In this document: positions 37,101-50,500 of the stretch, in pieces
Layout: every line of letters starts with the position of its first letter
Numbering within the stretch: position 1 is the first letter of the stretch
Notes under the pieces: model-generated
Database searches by the model: none
What the model saw: the letters and a program-made list of their open reading frames with translations, nothing else
What the model was told of the DNA's origin: nothing
Position numbers and translations under genes: made by a program
NCBI GenBank assembly: GCA_038380795.1
Contig: CM076266.1
Location: 47,762,425 to 47,826,424 of the forward strand
Source: Pyrocephalus nanus
Taxonomy: Eukaryota > Chordata > Aves > Passeriformes > Tyrannidae
DNA: 64,000 bases
Direction of reading: 5' to 3'

Positions 37101-39428
37101 ACGGCAGTCATTCTATTTGGCATCTAAATAACTTCTGAAAAGAAAAGACCCAGGGTAATGCAGCTGTCTAAAGGTTAAGGGCAAATCTGAAGTGTATTAC
37201 AAAGAAAAGTGATCCAAACCTTTAGTGGTAACACAATGGCTGGCAATCTAATTGCATTTAGTAGAATCTAAGGAAGAGCTTTTTTTCTTGCAGAATTACT
37301 GTCTTATTTGTAAGTAGGGTAAACTCGATTTATCCTGTTTTGCATTTGTTTTAACTTTGCTTATACCTACCTGGAAGAGCAAAAAGACTGTAATTCTTCT
37401 GCTGTAAAATAGAATACAAGTAGATAGTAGGAAAAAAATTACCAAATGTATTTTGTCTTGGATATGTTTTTTTTTTCCCAGTGGAAAATACATTTTTTTC
37501 AGTAAAAACACCCAGAAAGTTTGATTTCAAGCATATTTTTAGTTGAAAATGGAAACTTCTAAATAGTTCTTTTGAGGAATAAAGAAATCAAAGCTGCCTG
37601 CTGAACAGAGGCAGTACTTACAAAAATACTGTTTTGCTGAAAACTTAATTTCACATCAAAATCAATTTTGAGAGAGAGCTTTTGATCAAAGAACCTACCT
37701 GGCTGATACCCCAACCAGGTCCTGCAGTGTCCCCATTGCTGCTCCTGCTTGAGCATTTTTTAGTGCTGGGGCTGCCCCATCCTCCTGCAAATCTTGTCCA
37801 CTGCCCCACAGAGCTGCAGATCAATGCCCAGGCTGCAGAGAAGAGCTCTGACTCTCCATTTATTAACATGGAACAGCATCTGGGAGGCACCTGCTCCTAG
37901 AGTTAAGTCTTCTGAAAACAGCTGTGTATCCATAGGATAAATTATACTCTTAGTCTTCCCCTGCACAAGGAGTGCAGCTGGTTGAGTATCTCATGTTCTT
38001 CAAGAGCTCTCCACCATTTTTTCAGCTGAACATTACTGTTTAAGCACCTGCTGAAAATGCAGTGAGTCTCAGCTCTTCAGCACTTCCCACTGCTGGGTAT
38101 GAGGAGGAACCAGTCCTGGAGCTTGTCTTCAGTCATTTCACTCTATTTTGGTGTTCTAGTGTCTCCATGCTGTAGGCAAGGGTCAATATAATGGTTTAAG
38201 TGCTGCTTTAGAAATGTGTCAAATTATTCAGCCATATATCTTGGACTGGAAAAGTGATGGAGTTTGACATGGGATGGTCATGACGTACAACCCTAATGCT
38301 GATGGGAAGGTGTGCTGGCACATAAGGTGGCTCACATTGCTGTGCAGCCAACAAACACAGCAGAGTAGCTGTGTGGGTTTATTTGTCTTTCCATGTCTGA
38401 CTTCACCTTTATCATCTCCTTGTTGGCACAGAGATGTTACCACAAGATCACCATCAGGCATTAGTCACTCTGGTGTGAGGAAACAATAACAGAGAAACAA
38501 AACAAAGAAAAAAACCACCAAAAAGCACACATAAAAGGCCAGCTATATTTTTTCCTCTAGAAGAATGGACTTCATGCATTTATTTACAGAAGAGAAAAAA
38601 TGTCTCCAAGACCTACATCTATATATTAGGTTGAAAAATCCTTCAAGGCTTCTGGCATTTGACTTGGAAAATGTTTTGCCAGAGCTTTTAAGACACCACC
38701 TCTGAATGAGAGATCTCTCAGTGTCCCTCACCAGCCAGTCAGGATGTTCAGGGTTTCTGAGGAGGCTTTTTTTATCTGAAACCCTCTGCGTCTTTCCAGT
38801 TCTGTGTTGGACAGAAATGTCTTCTGAAAGTTTTACAGCTGAGAGAAAAGATTGCTTTAATCAATGATGCAATGACTTTTGAATAATCAACCTCAAAATC
38901 AAACCAGTTCACTGCAGCTTTTTCCTCAGGCTCACCTCCGTGACTGAGGAAGATTTCATTCTGCTTTTCAGAGAGGTTTTGTGGCTTAACAAGTGTGTTG
39001 CAGAAGTGCTACAGAAATATGTGACTGTACCTTGGCAGAGCAATACATTTTTTGGTAAATACCCAATGATTTTTAATCTGAGACCATAGTTAGCAAAACT
39101 AACATAAAATATTACTCTCAAGTTGTTTTTAAATGTCCTAACTGTTCATAGAAAATAAAGAGTACAGACTGAAATATACTGAAAGTAAGACAAACCTTAA
39201 AAATATCTGGTTATCAGATGGCTAATAGAATATGAAAGGGCTTCTGTAATTTCCTTTTCCCTTGACCTTTCTCACACTGATGTGCTATCCAATTATGCAT
39301 TTATCACATGGTTATTGAAGGACATCAGTTTTGAAAAGTCTTGTTATTGATGTTTGAGTACCAGAAACTTCCTGTTTCTTTTGCAACAACAAAAAACCCT
39401 TTTGGGTCTCATCTATAACAAGGAGATG
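34111..39428. other. Unique AT-rich non-coding DNA
   Basis: No gene was recognised. The RT core expected downstream of the RTE-like relic could not be traced past about 34110. Open frames at 35803-36245 and 37559-37966 occur on both strands without recognisable domains. The stretch 35430-35700 is less AT-rich but shows nothing identifiable. Confidence 0.5.
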
Positions 39429-39583
39429 AAATAAATAAATAAATAAATAAACCCAAACAAACAAACAAACAAAACCAAGCAAACAAACAAAAACCCCCCA
39501 AACAAAACAAAACAAAACCACACACACACACACAAAAAAAAAAAAACACAAAAACAAACAAACAAAAAAAACAACCACAAAAC
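39429..39583. repeat. A/C-rich low-complexity tract
   Basis: About 155 bp are almost free of G and T after the start: (ATAA)n, (AAAC)n, AAAACC mixtures, a (CA)n core at about 39519-39533, then A-runs with AAAC. It is the complement-type counterpart of the G/T tracts at 16775 and 28274. Phenylalanine-rich minus-strand frames here are artefacts. Confidence 0.92.
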
Positions 39584-42249
39584 AGTCAAATGCACCTGCA
39601 TTTTAACCAGCAGTTTGAAAGTACTTTCCTGGGAGTATGTTGGAAAGTCAGTTGTCAGCTCACTTCAGGAAAAAGCAGAAACAAATTAATTTTTAAAGTT
39701 GTCAGGCAATGTTGATTATTTAGAAGAATCAGAGACGGCTCAAACTGATTTGTCGGTATACCTTGTCCCTTAATTAAAAGCTGACCTGCTTTTGGAGGTG
39801 GCATTGAAACCTCCTTCCAGGTTCAGTTATTTCCCAGAGCAAGTGATCCTTTACTATAGCACAGGTTATTTATGCCAGATGGCTTCTCTACCTACTGTTA
39901 AGTTTGAAATTAAAGAAAAAAAAAGTGTAATCAACAAAACTGACAGTTCTGATGGAAGTGCAGAATAGCAGTGTTGAAGAAGAAACACATAGAATTTTGA
40001 GATTCAGATTCAAGGTTCCCAAAAACAAATGATATCCAGGCCAGTAAAAAAATTCAGAATGTTGCTGATTTAAAAGCAGAGCCTGAGACTATGCTGAAGA
40101 GCCCAGGACCTCATCTGAGGGACTCTACACTCATGTGATTCACTCTTGACCACCCCTTTACACACCTCTGACTCATTCACAGCACTGTTCCTTAGGCAGA
40201 CTGAGGTCTCTGCCCATGTGCCTCCTGCTACAGGAGCAGGACCTGAAGGACTTTTTTTGTGCACTGTAACAGTACTACTGAGCTCAAAAATATATGCTCA
40301 TCCAAAGGTAAATATATCTCTTTGTTTCATAAAAGGAACTGAATTAGCTTAACCTACCATAGTTATTCATAATATTTACTCAATCTTTGCATAACATTAT
40401 GGTAATTTTAAAAGATGCTTATCAGCCTGCTGGCAACAGCAAGTGGATTGCCGTGCTGAGCACCTGAGAAGGGACATGAATTAGCAGAACTGCCTTCAGA
40501 GGACTGATACAAGCTGCTTGGCTACACTTCTTAAGCTGTTTGGGGTAATGAATGAAAAAAAGTGGTCCTCAAAATAAAAAATGAAAAGATAAAAATTACC
40601 CATAAAACTGTGACACACTAAAAGGTTGATTTAATTGCTTGGGTTGCTGTTCCTGGATAAGAGCTATATTTAATAAAAATACTCTTGCTTTTCATGCTTT
40701 TATCCAAGCTTGTGAAATCTTCCAGATATTGATCTTTCAGATGTTGCATATAAAACAATATGGAACAAGTCTCTGCTCCTGGACAGTTTGAATTTTTGAG
40801 GTTTTCTTAAATGAGGAACAAATAAGATACATTACCAGTGATGTGACTATGCAATTTTTTTAGTGATAAATTTGTAAATTCCATCTAAAGCAAGTTTCCA
40901 TGGCTGGTCTTTGTAACCTACTCACCATGAGGCCTGTGAAGTTTAAAATTAATACTAAACCCCAGACTCAGATGCCCTGAGCTAAGCCAGATTCGAGCCT
41001 GTGATGGTCTGGTCACGTCGGTACCTCTGAGCTGCTGTGTAGAGGCTTGACACACACACAAGTTCCACTGCAGAACAACACTTAAAAGTCCATTCTGTTT
41101 TCTACCTTGTTCCTCCACTGTCTTCACTCCCACTCCCACTTCTTCACAGAAAGCATAAGCTAGATCTATTTTCTTGACAGACAGGGGGGATTTTCCCTGC
41201 ACAAACCTGGCCGTCATATGGGAGCATCATGCTGTGTGTGTGATTTAGGGGCAGTTAAGGGCCACACAGCAACTATTGCTGGCTTGAAGTGGTATTTGAA
41301 GAGGTTAGAGGCTCCATTTTTTAAGGTCTCTAAAACAGATGGGAAAAGTGAGAAGATAGTGTCTGAAAATTCCTCCTTGTGATCATGCTCTGCAAATACA
41401 CACAGCGCTGTGAGCTAAGGAGCAAGGGTCACCAGATAATTGCTGTAATGGCATTTTTCAACCTGTTTTGTCATTATCTTTGCTCAGAATTCATCTACAT
41501 TTTCAGAGGGGAGTGCAGAGAATGTAAAAGAAATGTTTCTCACAGAGCTTGACAAAAAGAGTTTGAATATTTGTGTTGGTTCTGGACTGTTAAAAGCCCT
41601 TTGGCAATCGATGTCATTATCGATCCTCACTGCATGGGTATAGCTAAACAGGAGCCATGGGATTCATGAGTAACAAACAGAAAAAGCAAACAGGCATAAA
41701 AAAGAACAGGGGTTATGTTTTTTCAATTGATTTCTTAATAATCTATTTGTGCTGAGGAAGGAGAGAGTGAGATCATATTTAAAAGTTACCAAAATGCTGT
41801 AATTCCATTCAATTGCAAAAAAAAGTCTTATCTTTAGAAGAAATAACATTTTATACCTGCAAACCTATATGCTGTAAACTTATCCCTGACTTCGAGTCTT
41901 ACCCCCTCTGCTTGTACAGAAGTGCTGCGTACTCATTCACTAATTTCTTAGGCAGGTCAGTAAAGATGAATGAGGAAACCAGTGGGATAAACCAGTATTC
42001 AGGCTGAGTGAGGATAGCCAAACGTGGTGAATAGTCTTTTCCTCATGCTGGTAATTTTTGATGGAAGGTGAGATTTGCTGAATGACTAAACAAAACCTGC
42101 TTACAGTCCATACAAAAAGTTCATATTTGTATTTCAAAAATACAAGACCTCAAGAGCTGTAGTGTATATAGCTGAATTCTTCAAGCCAGTTGGGTATCTC
42201 TTTGCACTGCTTTTGGCTATGGTGGAAGTAATTTTCTTTAAAGTATCTG
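39584..42249. other. Unique non-coding interval
   Basis: No gene was recognised; the 99-codon minus-strand frame at 40918-41217 has no recognisable motif. The part 41400-41660 has homeodomain-like TAATTG cores and a pair of ATCGAT sites and might be a conserved element, but this cannot be judged from one genome. Confidence 0.45.
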
Positions 42250-42476
42250 GTTTGTGGCTGCGTTTTGGGTTTTTGCTTGGACAGTGTTGATAATTCAGAG
42301 ATGTTTTTGTTACTGCTGTGCAGTGTTTAACAGAGTCAAGGCTTTTCCTGCTTCTCATACCACCCCACAAGACAGAAGGTTGGGGGTGCACAAGGAATTG
42401 GGAGGGGACACAGTCAGGACAGCTGACTTCAATTGACCCAACAGATATTCCAGACTATAAGGCATCACCATCAGCA

Positions 42477-42482
42477 TATAAA
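42477..42482 (+). promoter_or_regulatory. LTR TATA box
   Basis: TATAAA within CATATAAAGCC, in the expected place about 130 bp before the ATTAAA signal of the same LTR. Confidence 0.7.
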
Positions 42483-42613
42483 GCCAGGGAAGGTTGTTTG
42501 GGGGCCACTGCTCAGGGACTGTCTGAGCATTGGTCATTTAGTGGTGAGCACTTACTTTCACTTGCATCATTTGTTTTTCTTGGGTTTTATTTCTCTCTGT
42601 TATTTTCTTTTTC

Positions 42614-42619
42614 ATTAAA
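42614..42619 (+). terminator. LTR polyadenylation signal
   Basis: ATTAAA preceding an ATT-rich stretch and the CTCAACCCAGGAG block of U5. Related avian LTRs have an ATTAAA signal at this place. Confidence 0.6.
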
Positions 42620-42621
42620 AT

Positions 42622-42712
42622 TTATTATTATTAATGGTAGTAGTATTAGCATTATTAGTACTCATATTGTTACTGTTGTTGTTATTTATCTTATTTCAAT
42701 TACTAAACTATT
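42622..42712. repeat. ATT/GTT trinucleotide-rich patch
   Basis: Degenerate (ATT)n, (AGT)n and (GTT)n steps inside the LTR between its polyadenylation signal and its CTCAACCC block. It looks like expansion of an originally shorter ATT-rich R/U5 stretch. Confidence 0.7.
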
Positions 42713-42801
42713 CTCAACCCAGGAGCTTTCTCACCTTTTCCCTTCCAGTTCTCTTACCCACTTACAGCTATGTGGTTGCCAGGTCGGGTTAAACTGTAAC
42801 A

Positions 42802-45800
42802 CTCTTTCATGCCAAATACAATCCTGAATATTTTTTACTGCTGTCTTCAACTGTTTATGAAGCTTGTGTAATTCTTTCTAGACTACTGTCCCTGTAGGAT
42901 GTACTGGATGTACTGATGATGTCTCTTGATACAGTGTGGTATGACAATGATGTCAGGACAGAAGACAGAGATACAAACACCAAGCAATTACTACAAGTAT
43001 TTGTATCCTCCACTCAGTACCATGTGCCAAAAATCTGTTCCAAATTAGATTTTGTGGAATCCTAAGGCACAGGAGACAGATGGAGATGCAGCTGCATTCT
43101 TCTGTGTTATCTTGGGTATGCTTAAGCCTAATAGACAACTATCAAGTTTATTAGCTTGGAACATACACAACACATCTTTCAGTTTTATCTGGTTTATATT
43201 TATAAATGTTCATGCTAATGATTTTTTTTTCTAAATAAACTCGTATTGCATTTGAGTGAAGCCCATACCTGTGTAGCAGTCTGAAACTCTGTATGAAGAA
43301 GTATTATGACACAAATCCGGCTCCCTATTCAAAGAGACATTAACCTTTCATAATACGTTGTAATTCCTGCTAAGAATTCAGTGCATGCTTTAAAGGAGTT
43401 TCTTACATAAAACCATTACTTTATTTGGCCTCATAGATGCAGATCTTTGTGCAAAACCAGCAGAGGTTATGACTTATCATCAGTTTAAGTACTGTCATTT
43501 ATTAAAGGACAGTGGAAAAGGTCCAAGAACTGCTTCAGCTGAAGTACCAAATTCCCTAGCTAACAATAGTGTTTCACTGAAAATGGACCTGTTAAACTGC
43601 CTTGCCTTTATGTTGCAGAAAAATAAGCTGTGGTTTTACCTTCAGGAGCCTTGGACAGTATGCAAAAAACAACTGTGACATGCCAAAATAGGATGTGGAG
43701 GGGAGCAAAGTGACTTAGGGACTCCACTTTCACCCCAGGTAAGCACTGCTTGGGGTTCCTGGACATTTTCTTTCTCTTTGGAGTGAATGCCCAGGGGCTA
43801 CTGGGGATCCCTTGGTGGCCACTTAATTGCAGTGTTGGGACTGCAGGTCATGTGCAAACAGAGTTAACACATGTTAGTATGGCAGCTCCATCTAAACCTT
43901 TCAAGAAATTGTAATTAACTAACTTGCAATCACAAAGGATACATGTTCAAGAAATGACAGTTCCAGCAGTATCATTATTGCTCTAGAAGTGGGGCTGGTG
44001 CATCAGAAAAGACTCAGAAATGCAGGGCTGCTTCCTGAAACACCAGTGTAATGTACAAGCTATCTCCACTGGGATCCTCTTTCAGTGTCCAGGAAAACTC
44101 AGGAATTTCTTAATTCCTGCAAAAGGGCTGAAGAAAGAAGTAGTGCTTGTAGGCTGCCAGCATGACTGTACATGCCCAAACACCACAACCCCAACCAGCA
44201 AACAGCCTTGAAAAGAGAATGCAAGTGAAGACAATCAAAAAAATGAAAACCATCAATGGCGCTTTACTTGTCCATTAGTAAAAGTTATGCACACAAGGAG
44301 AATATCATCTCCTACTGTTCACCCACAGCTTCTTAGTAGTGAAATGATTTTCACTACTAGGTCTTTGAATCTAAATTTTCCAAAGGAAACAAATGGATTC
44401 AACTGAGAGCAGAAAGTTTAAAACAAGCTGAGAATTATGCAGTCTCCACTTATCACCATGCTTCATGTATGTGAAAATGACAAGTTCTGTGCCCAATAAC
44501 ATGGAAAATGGGGAAAATTACAGCATTAATCATGTCCTTTAATTCAATTATAACCCAACAAATAATTCCAAATTTTTAATTCTAGCATTTTTAATTGCAA
44601 ACACAGTTTATGAATACTGTCAGGTTAGGAAAAGCATTTTAAATGTCTAGACAAGTTTTCCAAGACTGCCTTTCCTTTGGACTTGGAAGAACTTGACAGG
44701 ATTTATTCACAATCATGTTTCTGTCAAGGCCATTAGGTGTCAAATGACATTAGGAATTAGAGACAAAGGGCAAACAGGACCCTTGCCCACTCAGCATCAA
44801 TGTGTCAACTGAGAGCAGTTGTGTATTTCCTTATAAACATCAATAGATAATAAAAGTGAAAGTGATTTTCTGAGCTAACAAACTATCCCATCACTAATGT
44901 AAATAATATTGGCAAGACTTTGAAAGGCAGTGAGGGATGAGAAAAGGAACTGAGGGGAAAAAAAAAAAAAAGAATACTCTAAGATTTTGATTCAATTTTA
45001 TGCTATTTATGTCTCTTTGAGGGAAGAAGAGGCTTTGGAGCTTAGTGGCTGCAACCCTCTAAAGTTCAAGAACCCAAGAGAAAAGGTCTTTACAAGGCAG
45101 TGAATTGACACAGATGGTATGGAATAATGTTGCTTTGGTAGACACTGCAGGGTATCACAGGAGTGCACTCACATGGCCTCTTTAGACTATGGATTAAGAG
45201 ACAATTAAAGTTTGGTTTTCTTTAAACACAAAGATGAAATATTCTCTCATGTTTCAAGGAAAGAAACATTATTTACTCTTCTTCAAAGCTTAAATTAATC
45301 ATAGAAAGCTGAACGGATTTTGCCATTCCTAATTGTAATCCTTTATTTTAACTAGTTGTATTTAATTTTCTGTTAAATTGAAATGTCATTTTGAAGACAA
45401 GTAATTTCCTTTTGCAGAATAAATTGCATTTGCTTGTAATTTTTCCTCCTTTTGAAAGTCCTACTCAAAAGATGAAGCTACAGGCTTTGCTCTTAAAAAT
45501 GCAGCTCTATCACTACCTTTTTGATGCACGAACATGATAAACTCTTTGATGTAGCCTTGATAAGTTCCAAATGTTCTTGGAATCATGCAAACAAAATGGA
45601 TATAGCTTCAAAGCAGAAAATCTTCCAGCTCTTTTTGTTTATAACAGATGAGCACCCCTTAAAAAGAAGGAAAATGGCAGAATTTGTACTTAAAAAAAAA
45701 AAGTGTGGGGTTTGAACATTTACTTCATTCTGTTTAATACTGTGTGATAAAAGTTCTATAATTATTTATTTGTAAGAAATAAAATGCTTCTATTCCAGTG

Positions 45801-47500
45801 GTATTTAGTTGCAAGGACATTTTTCTATTATTCTTGTGCACATTTTAAAAGTCAAATTTAGTTTTTTACTGCTCTATAAAGGTCCCCAGTTGGGGATCAC
45901 ACCTCTATCTTTGCAGGAAGAGAAATATCTGGCAGTATGAACATGAAAGTGCAACTCAGGCTCGGCAGATATGTCACCCACTACTGATTTACTCTTGGAA
46001 TATTTAGTAAAGAGTTTAGACCCGTTAATATCAACATCAAGAAAATGTGGGGCTGGACTTTCAATCTATATTGACACCCAACAAGGCTATTGACATCTAC
46101 AGACAGTGTACAGCCTCAGACAATACTCTGATATTAAAACACATCACTCAAAATGAAGCAGTTGTGATTCTAGCTTGTTTCAACAGCTGAAGCACACTAA
46201 GCAGCCAGATATCTTCGGAAGCCCTGCAAGACCAAGAATTCTGATATTACAGCTTCTAGGGACATTAGGAACAAAAAGGAGATTCCATTTTACTTGACAA
46301 GTTACTTGAAAACATTTGAAGGAGATTTAAATGAGAATGTTTGAGGTTCTCTTTTTTTTCTTCCTTTCTGTTGTCTAGCTGACATTCTAAGCCTTCCTTT
46401 GCTGATCCAGAAAGGAAAGCCACCGATTGCCAGGTTTGAAATGGAGGTAGTTTATTCTGGCTAATCCCACCAGAAGTGTCACTGTACATATCATTAAATG
46501 ATTTTTTCATAACTGGCAAAGAAAGCCAGAGGGTGGTAAATTATTGTTAATTATTCTCTTACCTGCTGGCTACATTTGAATGGATACAGTTGCAAGCAGC
46601 TGTTGCAACACCTCTAACAGAAAGCACTCTTACTCAGCACTAAAGACTTTTCCAAATAGCAGAGTAAAAATGTGTGAATGTCTTTTCACTCAGCATCATG
46701 CTAGAGAACTGTTACAGTTCCCCAGATCCCACCAGTGATGGCACTTTTTGCAGCTTAGTGGAGAAGAGAAACCTGCTGAAGTCTGTCAGCCACATCAGCT
46801 TCTGATTACTGTTCCCCCCTTCGTTCAGCCTTTCTCTGTGCCTTTCTGGTCTGGGAAACATGAGCTAAACAGTCTGTTACTGCTGTCCTAGGAAAATGGG
46901 GTATTTTAGTACTTTCCTCATGCAGTGCCTTGCCTCCTGTGTTCATCCAGAGGCAATAGCGAAAGACTATTACTATTATTTTCTGTATTGTTACAGTGCC
47001 TGAAAATTCAAGGCAAGAATCAGGCCTGATTATGATGGGAGTTGAACAAGCACAGCTGGAAGTCCTGCTCCAGGGAATTCATGGACCCTTGTAGCAGTGA
47101 TCCTGATTATAATAATTTACAGACTTACACTAGCAGAGCCTGTGGCAATTTAGCCTGTGAAACTCATAAGCATGGTGTGGAGCAACTCAAGAAAATGGCA
47201 CAAAGGCATATTCACATGGAAAACCTAATCCATAAGGCAAGGCTTAGGAGATTAATTTGAGGAGATTAATCCACCGCATGGTGGAGAAGATCCAAGAAGC
47301 AATTCAAGGTTCCTAAATTACGGTTCTGCACTGAATTGCAACGTGGAAAAGCTCTTGCCACATGGGCCCTGAAAGAAAAGAGCACTTCGAAGTTGGAAAC
47401 AAATGGTATGTCTTACGTTAAGACAGTTCTAACACCTCCAAAAATATAGTTTCACAAAGGATGGACCCTGATAATAAATCTGATCCAAAGCATATCAATA
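42802..47500. other. Unique AT-rich non-coding DNA
   Basis: No gene was recognised. A 72-codon frame at 47042-47260 has no known motif; next to it AGGAGATTAAT occurs twice 14 bp apart (47246 and 47260). A 14-A run lies near 44958. Confidence 0.5.
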
Positions 47501-50500
47501 CTAAATAATTCTGATGAAACATGCAGTTTTATAAAAGTTTAAATGGGTTGTACAATTAAGTTACTTCTATTGAATGGGCTTGAAAAAACAGTTGAAGCTT
47601 TAATTTCTACATTGTCATCTTGATCTATTTTTTTTTACCTTCATCATCTCATCATCATACTGATTTTAACTTTATACCTAATGCTATGAGCATACAATCT
47701 ATTGCATTTCAATGTTAATCTAAGTAAAATTAATGGAAACTCCTTAAACTTAATAAAATAAAATGTTTCTATGGTCCTACAGCATTTTTAAAAAGTATTA
47801 TTTGCTCATATAGATGCTGTTCACCTTTAAAAGATAACCTAACCTAGATATGATATATAGGGGTATTTATAGAAAAAATAAATTTCTCTGTACAAGAGAG
47901 ACATCGTATCATGCTTTAGCCTATTGGAAGTTTGCAGTGTCAGTCTTTTCACCACAATTTAGAAACTAGAAGGAAGATAAGAAGGAAAGGCCACAGTAGA
48001 TCAGTTTTAAGGTCTGTACAGCTCAGTTTCCTCTCTCTATGTTCCAAAGCAAGTGACTACAGGAGAACATAGACATAGGTGAGCAAGTGAGCATGCTGAA
48101 TATGCTGAACAGAGTCATGAGTCTCAGGACTTAAAAGACCAGTGTTGTTTCTGTGCATTCAGTAACTCTAAATGAATTATTTTTTTCCTGAACTTGTCCA
48201 GTCTCCCATAAGCCCAAGTAAATTTTTACCTCTGCAGCCAGATCATGCAAATCCCAAGCTTTCAAAAGTGTTTTGAATTTGTCTCCTTTCGGTTGTCTTT
48301 CATGCCCCATTATTTTACTGAGAGAGACAGCAAATCAACAGTGTCCAATTAACTTTTTCCATAATTTCCATGATTTTCATTCATGATTTTATGGATTTTG
48401 GAATTTTTGGGGTGCTTGAATTTCATTCTAAGGAAATTTCTGTGGAGCAGACTTCTGGCTCTCAAATATTTTAACAGAGGTCAGTAATAAGCAATAATGT
48501 CTGCCCCTTCAATAGATCATTCTCTAGTGGCTTTGGCCACAGTCCTATGGGTAGCAACTCCGTTCTTTCCAGGTATAATTTCTTAGAATCTGTTTTTGCT
48601 TAGGGAACAGCAGGCAAGCAAACACACACACAAAAAAACCCAAACCTTTTATTTGCTTTCTCTGAGAGGAGACGAAAATCCAGTGCTTGCCAGCTTCATA
48701 TTGTTCAGATGGTTCCTAAACATAATGGAGGACTCTGAAAATTCTCACTATCTGCAGACAAATAAGTCTTACATTTGATTTGTCTAACAAACTACATTGT
48801 GCCATGAAAGACAGAAGATTTGCAACATTTTAAGGTATTTTAGAGTCCAGATACTTCGTGTTACAAAAACATCTGAATTGATTAATTCTATCTTTAGCTA
48901 GAGAAAGTGATATATGTTCTAATAGTTCACAGATCATCTTTCAATAAAAAAACATTCTATCATCTGAGATGGTTTACTATTATGAATCTCACAAGGTCTG
49001 ACTATAGTTTGAAAACATTTTCAAGTTTTATTCTCCAAATCCTCCAAAATTAATCCAAAGGCTTGCTGATATTTTTTAAGCTACTGAGTAACACTGAGGT
49101 ATTTGTGTGATTCATCTGCAGTGTAAAGCAGGTGGGGCAACTGAAGACATTTGAAGAGATGATTTGATTTGAGTGTTGCTGCTCTGACATACAATGTGGA
49201 AACCTAAGGCATTATGGAAAAGAACTGGGCAGGACAATTTGGTATCATTTGCAATTTATCATGCATGGAATCACTGTTCATTCTTGCATACTTCTTAGGG
49301 ATATCATCTGTTACCAAGAAGGCTTGAAATAAATATTGCACCATTATTTGCTGCCATATCAACGTTCTGTGTATCAACTACAAAGATTTTCTTCTTCATT
49401 TTTATTAATTAACAAATCTGGAATACTGTGAATAAGCAACAAATTTCTGCTGAGGAGTGCTGGAACAGCTTCACTGGATAAAGATGCTCAGATTTTGGAT
49501 AATGTGTCAGGTGACAAGAGGTGGGTTGCTGCTGGTTGCAGCTGGAGACAGGGGGCAGGGTACAGACCTGGAACTGAGGTTTCTGTATGAGAGGTGCTGC
49601 TGGCTTTCCTCTTCTCCCAAAGGGCCATAAGCTGCTCTGGGAGAGCCTCAAGAGAGTGAAAAATGAACTAAGTTTTAGGCAGAGAGGCTTTACCTCATTC
49701 TTTCAGAAGTCTGTGACATATCATTATTATTGATAATAATTTGTGCTACATCCAGCACAATTATTATTATGCTTAATATTAACAACAGATGCTGCAGGTT
49801 GATAATGCTAATGCAAAAGGAGAAATAAAGCAACAAGTTTAACAACTGTGAAAATGTTCATTGCTTTTTCAATACTCCATTAATCCCACAGCTCACTGAC
49901 ACATATTGGCTGCGAACCAATGTGACAGATGGTGAATAAAAATCTATGTCTTTTAAAAACCACCCACAGCAATATAATTCAGTTTTACATTTTAGGTCTG
50001 CATCTCTGCTCCTAGCCAGGAGTTAACACAGCATAAATATATATCTCTGTGAATAACTGCAATGAAAGGAAGCCCAAATGATCTTTAAAATAAAATGTAG
50101 GGACATTGCTTAGAAATAAGCAAACTCATTCTGGAATTTATTTTCCAAAACATTATGGAATTTAGGTTTTCTGATAATACTAATATGAAATGGAATTAAT
50201 TGCACATTTAAAAGTCAAATGGAAATGAAAAATTGTCACTGAGAGACTTCAAGTGATACAAAAAAGTCATACCTGAATGTTTTTTACAAGGATTGTATAA
50301 ATGAAGAAATGGGGATCAAAGACTAATTCTTTTACCCTGTACACACTCTTCACTACCATACTTGTCCTGCAATCTTTGTGTTACTGACGCTTCTATTGTC
50401 AAGCCCATTGTTGACATAAGAATCAACTGTAATACTCTCCCAACAATTTTCAACATTTACAAATTTTGTAGCATTACAAAATGTTCTACAGTTGGATATC

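Larger units (their letters stand above)
42250..42801 (+). mobile_element. Avian endogenous retrovirus LTR, partial
   Basis: An LTR of a family I recognise from bird genomes. The order is: GGGAGGGGACACAGTCAGGA followed by CAGCTGACTTCAATTGACC; ATATTCCAGACTATA; TATA box CATATAAAGC (TATAAA 42477-42482); GCTCAGGGACTGTCTGAGCA followed by TTGGTCATTTAGTGGTGAGC; ATTAAA polyadenylation signal (42614-42619); CTCAACCCAGGAGCTTTCTC; and the 3' end GGTCGGGTTAAACTGTAACA at 42801. Family members end in a GGGTTAAACCATGACA-like sequence. The 5' end could not be set, so the copy is truncated or diverged. No internal retroviral sequence adjoins it. The 169-codon plus-strand frame at 42318-42827 crosses the TATA box, the polyadenylation signal and the LTR end, and is not a gene. 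Confidence 0.8.

Noticed and set aside
39312..39601. Minus-strand frames rich in F, V and C that look like membrane segments
   Set aside because: Produced by the A/C-rich tract at 39429-39583 read on the other strand.
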